This document shows, piece after piece, positions 34,339-37,247 of a stretch of 37,247 bases of DNA. Position 1 is the stretch's first letter; every line of letters begins with the position of its first letter. Under the pieces are notes generated by a model. It did no database searches. It saw only the letters and a program-made list of their open reading frames with translations, and was not told the origin of the DNA. Source of the DNA: CAZUGO01 sp964619935 (GTDB lineage: Bacteria > Planctomycetota > Phycisphaerae > UBA1845 > CAIVHJ01); contig CAZUGO010000033.1 of NCBI GenBank assembly GCA_964619935.1, positions 1 through 37,247 of the forward strand, given 5' to 3'. The position numbers and the translations under genes are program-made.

Positions 34339-35160
34339 ATGGCGACGGCACCGGCCATTATAACCCTACTCAGCGATTTCGGTACACAGGATCACTACGT
34401 CGGGGTGATGAAAGGGGTCATCCTGAGCATCGCGCCGCACTGCACCCTGATCGACATCACGCACCAGGTTCCGGCCCAGGACATCCGCGCCGGCGGCTAC
34501 CTGCTGGCCGCGGCCTATTCCTGGTTTCCCGCCGGCACCATCCACCTGGCGGTGGTCGATCCCGGAGTGGGGACATCACGCCGTGGCCTGGTCGTCGCCG
34601 CCCGGGGGCAGCTGTTCGTCGGTCCGGACAACGGCCTCCTCACACCGTTTGTGACCGGCGACGAGTGGTCGGCGTTCGAGATCGCCTCCACCGAACACCG
34701 GCTCGCCGTCGTGAGCCGGACCTTTCACGGCCGGGACGTCTTCGCGCCCGCCGCCGCCTATCTGGCCGGCGGTCTGGCCCCGGGGCAGCTCGGCCCTGCC
34801 GTCGCCGACCCCGTGCGGCTGGCCTGGGCGGAGATGCGGGAGGTGGCGGGCGCCATTGCAGGCTCCGTCGTGCACGTTGACCGTTTCGGCAACCTCGTGA
34901 CCTCGATCCACGCCGACTCGGTCACCGGCCTTGGCACCGACACGCGCCTGCGGGTCTCCGGACGGCTGTTGCGCATGGTGGGCACGTACGGCGACCTCGA
35001 CCACGGCGAAGTGGGCGCGCTGCGCGGATCGAGCGGACGGTTGGAGATCGCGGCGCGGGAGGCCAGCGCGGCGGCCCTTCTGAAGGCCCGGCGCGGCACG
35101 CCGGTGCTCGTCAGTCGGACGATTTCGCCGGCGAAGAAGCGGGTGCGGCGGCTGCCTTAG
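34339..35160 (+). CDS. SAM hydroxide adenosyltransferase (DUF62 family)
   Basis: The family uses hydroxide to split S-adenosylmethionine into adenosine and methionine. The 273 residues show the full pattern: TLLSDFGTQDHYVGVMKGV (9-27), VVDPGVGTSRR, VGPDNGLL, TFHGRDVFAPAAAYLA, and VVHVDRFGNLVTSI in the C-terminal barrel. ATG 34339 has AGGATCC upstream. Leucine is almost always CTG in the first hundred codons, then CTC becomes frequent, and the second half resembles Rokubacteria/NC10 sequences. The gene may therefore be a hybrid joined near the conserved VGPDNG stretch. Its last 50 bp overlap the convergent FmdB gene. Confidence 0.9.
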   Translation: MATAPAIITLLSDFGTQDHYVGVMKGVILSIAPHCTLIDITHQVPAQDIRAGGYLLAAAYSWFPAGTIHLAVVDPGVGTSRRGLVVAARGQLFVGPDNGLLTPFVTGDEWSAFEIASTEHRLAVVSRTFHGRDVFAPAAAYLAGGLAPGQLGPAVADPVRLAWAEMREVAGAIAGSVVHVDRFGNLVTSIHADSVTGLGTDTRLRVSGRLLRMVGTYGDLDHGEVGALRGSSGRLEIAAREASAAALLKARRGTPVLVSRTISPAKKRVRRLP

Positions 35161-35461
35161 TCTCCGTGCCGGCGGCGGGCGCCGCCGACTTCGTGTCCGA
35201 CTTCGTGTCTGTGCTCGCCGCCGGTTTGGTGTCGCCCCCGGTCGCGGCGCCTTTTTCGGATTCTTTCGCCTTTTTGCGGGCCTCTGATGGATAGTCAGTG
35301 ACGTACCAGCCTTCGCCTTTCAGGATGAAGGGGGCCGCAGACAACAGGCGGCGGACGGGGCCACCGCACCCGTCGTGCACCGTCAGGGCAGGCTCGGAGA
35401 TTCGTTGACGGATCTCATAGATCTGCCGGCACTTGTCGCACTGGTACTCGTAGGTGGGCAC
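35111..35461 (-). CDS. FmdB-type zinc-ribbon protein
   Basis: This 116-residue protein begins MPTYEYQCDKCRQIYE, the hallmark of the FmdB/regulatory zinc-ribbon family, with Cys8 and Cys11. The second half of the ribbon is HDGCGGPVRR, with one cysteine where two are usual. The signature KGEGWYVTDY follows at about 49-58. The tail (60-116) is a Lys/Ala/Thr/Ser-rich low-complexity repeat typical of Deltaproteobacteria and NC10/Rokubacteria members. GTG 35461 is the start. The 3' end overlaps the SAM-hydrolase gene. The role is unclear; it may be a transcription or assembly regulator. Confidence 0.88.
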   Translation of the reverse strand: MPTYEYQCDKCRQIYEIRQRISEPALTVHDGCGGPVRRLLSAAPFILKGEGWYVTDYPSEARKKAKESEKGAATGGDTKPAASTDTKSDTKSAAPAAGTETKAAAAPASSPAKSSD

Positions 35462-35489
35462 GAGTGCAGGCTACATGGGAGGGTGGAAG

Positions 35490-36161
35490 GTGTCAACAAA
35501 ACAGAGGTTTTTCGTCGCGCTGACGATGATGTGCCTGGTGCTGGCAGGCTGCGCTTCGACGCGGCCGGCGAGCGATCTCGACCGTCTCAAGGCGCAGGGG
35601 GCCTATGAGCGCGCCATCGTGCACATGCAGGCGCGTGAGGCGGGCGCGGCCTTGACGGCGGCGCAGGAGGCCGTCGCCTTCGACGGCAGCGTGGCGATCT
35701 ACCTCGACCTGCTCGGGCTGATCTACCTGCAGCTGCAGCGCCCGGACCTCGCGCTCGAGCACTTCCAGCGCGCGGTGCACATCGATCCCAAGTTCGCCGA
35801 CGCTCATTTCCATCTCGGCACCGCGCTCGCGGAAACGCGCCGGTGGGAAGAAGCGGTGACGATCTATCGCACCGCCATCGCGCTGCCGAGCATCACCGTG
35901 CCCGACTTTGCGCATCAGAACCTCGGGGTGGCGCTCTACAACCTGCGCCGCTACCGTGAGGCGGAGCAGGCGCTCCGTTTCGCGATCTCGCTCGATCCGC
36001 GCCTTCAGGCCGCCTATTACCACCTGGGCCTGCTCTTCGCGGCAGAGCAGCGCCAGGAGGAGGCCAGGGCCGCCTTCCGGCACGCACGTCAGCTCGGGCC
36101 CGACTCGCCCTTCGGGCAGGCGGCCGCCGACCACCTCAAAGCGATGGGGGAGGGCGGGTAG
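35490..36161 (+). CDS. TPR lipoprotein, PilF/PilW-like
   Basis: The 223-residue precursor has a lipoprotein signal ending in LAGC, with the lipidated Cys at residue 21. Five or so TPR units follow (about 35-205, for example LEHFQRAVHIDPKFADAHFHLGTAL). This resembles the outer-membrane lipoproteins PilF/PilW that help assemble type IV pilus secretins; the match is in architecture only. GTG 35490 is chosen because GGGAGGG lies seven bases before and it gives a normal signal peptide; the frame opens at 35454. Codons favour CTC, GCG and CGC, unlike the planctomycete genes. Confidence 0.8.
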   Translation: MSTKQRFFVALTMMCLVLAGCASTRPASDLDRLKAQGAYERAIVHMQAREAGAALTAAQEAVAFDGSVAIYLDLLGLIYLQLQRPDLALEHFQRAVHIDPKFADAHFHLGTALAETRRWEEAVTIYRTAIALPSITVPDFAHQNLGVALYNLRRYREAEQALRFAISLDPRLQAAYYHLGLLFAAEQRQEEARAAFRHARQLGPDSPFGQAAADHLKAMGEGG

Positions 36162-36227
36162 TTGGCTACCACGGGCGGGCCACCCCATGTCGACGGTGTG
36201 ACATTTTTTGTCAGAAGGGTAATTTTC

Positions 36228-36257
36228 TTGACCGTCACGGCCGCGGCGATGTAAAAC
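36228..36257 (+). promoter_or_regulatory. Candidate promoter of the porin gene
   Basis: TTGACC, an 18-bp spacer and TAAAAC lie 112 bp before the porin start. The -35 matches 5 of 6 and the -10 4 of 6. The long leader may carry further control. Confidence 0.45.
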
Positions 36258-36368
36258 GTTCTCGTTGCAAACGTGTGCCGGGCAACCGCTTTACGCAGTT
36301 GTTGGTGATGTTGGCGTGGCAGACGTGCAAGCTCTCAACGCAACTCATCACATTTGAGGAGGCTGTAA

Positions 36369-37247
36369 ATGAGGCGATTCATTGTCATGGCAGTCGCCGT
36401 CATCGCGCTCTTCGGGGTCGTCGCCCCGGCGGCTGCGCAGATGCCGGCTCCGAAGGTCACGATCAACGGGCTCGTGGACTTCACGACGACGGCGTACAAG
36501 AACTGGTCGCATTCGGGATGCCCCGCCGGTTGTGACGTGACCGACGGCGGCAAGGACGAGGGTTGGTACTCTCGCCAGCGCGGCGTCTTCACCATCACGG
36601 GTGAAGTCGGCCGCACCAAGGGTGTGTGGGCCGTCGAGCTCGACTTCGTCAACGGCGCCGGCACCACGGTGGCGCCCGGTAACACGGCCAACTTCGACAT
36701 GGATACGGACATCGCGGGTGCGGTGGAGACGAAGTGGCTGTACGTCGAGACCCCGCTCATGGGTCCCGGCTCCATCATGCCGTTCATTCCCGTGTCGACC
36801 ATCATGCGCGCCGGTGGTCAGCCGGCCCGCGGCCACAATTACAAGAACGGCATCCTGTTCTCCGGTGACTTCCCGGGCGTCACGCTCGAAAGCACGTGGG
36901 CGCCCAATCTCAAGTCCACGTTGACCTACGCGCAGATCGGCGAGGGAATCGACAAGGTCACGGCACCGGTCCGGAGCGTGAACAACGAGGACTGGGCGAT
37001 TCTGACCAGTGTCGAGTTCGAGATCTTCAAGGGTCTCACCGTCAAGCCGACGTACGCATACGCTCAGTACACCTGCGGCAACGGCCAGGGGACGGCCGCG
37101 CTGGGAACGATCCCGGTGGGCGGATTCAACCCGAACGTCTGCGTCAATGGCATCTCCGACACGGACTTCGATACGCGGCGGCACGTGCTCGGCGGCGACG
37201 TGCGGTGGACCGCCGGTCCATTCACGGTCCAGCCCACGTTCCTCTAC
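36369..37247 (+). CDS. Outer-membrane porin-like beta-barrel protein, cut by the window end
   Basis: The first 293 residues are visible. A signal peptide (1-24) ends APAAAQ, and the mature part shows alternating amphipathic strands separated by Gly/Asp/Asn turns (VTINGLVDFTTTAYKNW, WAVELDFVNGAG, FTVQPTFLY). It also has a cysteine pair (near 57 and 61) in an early loop. This is the pattern of a trimeric or OprD/phosphate-type porin, common in Rokubacteria/NC10. A GAGGAGG site precedes ATG 36369. Planctomycetes rarely encode such porins, which supports a foreign origin or misassembly for the window end. No stop occurs before 37247. Confidence 0.8.
   Translation, partial: MRRFIVMAVAVIALFGVVAPAAAQMPAPKVTINGLVDFTTTAYKNWSHSGCPAGCDVTDGGKDEGWYSRQRGVFTITGEVGRTKGVWAVELDFVNGAGTTVAPGNTANFDMDTDIAGAVETKWLYVETPLMGPGSIMPFIPVSTIMRAGGQPARGHNYKNGILFSGDFPGVTLESTWAPNLKSTLTYAQIGEGIDKVTAPVRSVNNEDWAILTSVEFEIFKGLTVKPTYAYAQYTCGNGQGTAALGTIPVGGFNPNVCVNGISDTDFDTRRHVLGGDVRWTAGPFTVQPTFLY

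Noticed and set aside
1..37247. tRNA, rRNA or insertion sequence
   Set aside because: No cloverleaf with a TTCGA-type arm outside coding sequence, no rRNA core segment, and no transposase or terminal inverted repeats were seen by eye.

Overview
GC-rich bacterial DNA that reads as a planctomycete, probably a Phycisphaerae-like lineage known from metagenomes. The signs are an ECF sigma factor next to a Ser/Thr kinase with TPRs, a second kinase with kinesin-light-chain-type TPRs, secreted proteins with planctomycete dockerin-like tails (DLNGDxxVNxxDL...LLGAWG), small N-terminal zinc-ribbon proteins, and a pseudopilin-like protein. No rRNA, tRNA, CRISPR array, transposase or phage gene was seen.

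Layout. 50-1411 (-) is a secreted protein. 1679-6421 (+) is a likely operon of ECF sigma factor, TPR kinase and a secreted Cys-rich/dockerin-like protein. 6489-11154 (-) is a tight five-gene operon: small Ala/Pro-rich protein, long coiled-coil protein, FGE-sulfatase-fold protein without the catalytic cysteines, zinc-ribbon GTPase, and a GTPase-associated (GAP1-N2-like) protein. It is the strongest candidate here for an undescribed multi-component system. proC and a second TPR kinase follow on the + strand (11553-14851). Next comes an AT-rich array of six units with an exact 22-bp period (14980-15111). 15386-19959 (-) holds a second secreted dockerin-like protein, sharing a ten-cysteine module with the first, and a TolB-propeller/M28-peptidase/PDZ fusion.

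20128-26276 is mostly + strand: an unknown protein, der, three small zinc-ribbon proteins and an orphan larE, with one large secreted protein on the - strand. thiC (-) lies behind a clear TPP riboswitch and carries an unusual insertion of about 70 residues. A radical SAM gene and a HEAT-like secreted protein follow (-), then a pseudopilin-like pair (+), a Bd0055-type bacterial histone (-) and pcm (-).

From about 34.3-34.6 kb onward the codon use (more CTC, GCG, TCG) and gene content (SAM hydroxide adenosyltransferase, FmdB zinc ribbon, TPR lipoprotein, outer-membrane porin cut by the window end) no longer look planctomycete. They resemble Rokubacteria/NC10 or a similar didermic lineage. Either this is horizontally acquired DNA, or the contig is a chimeric assembly joined near the conserved part of the SAM-hydrolase gene.
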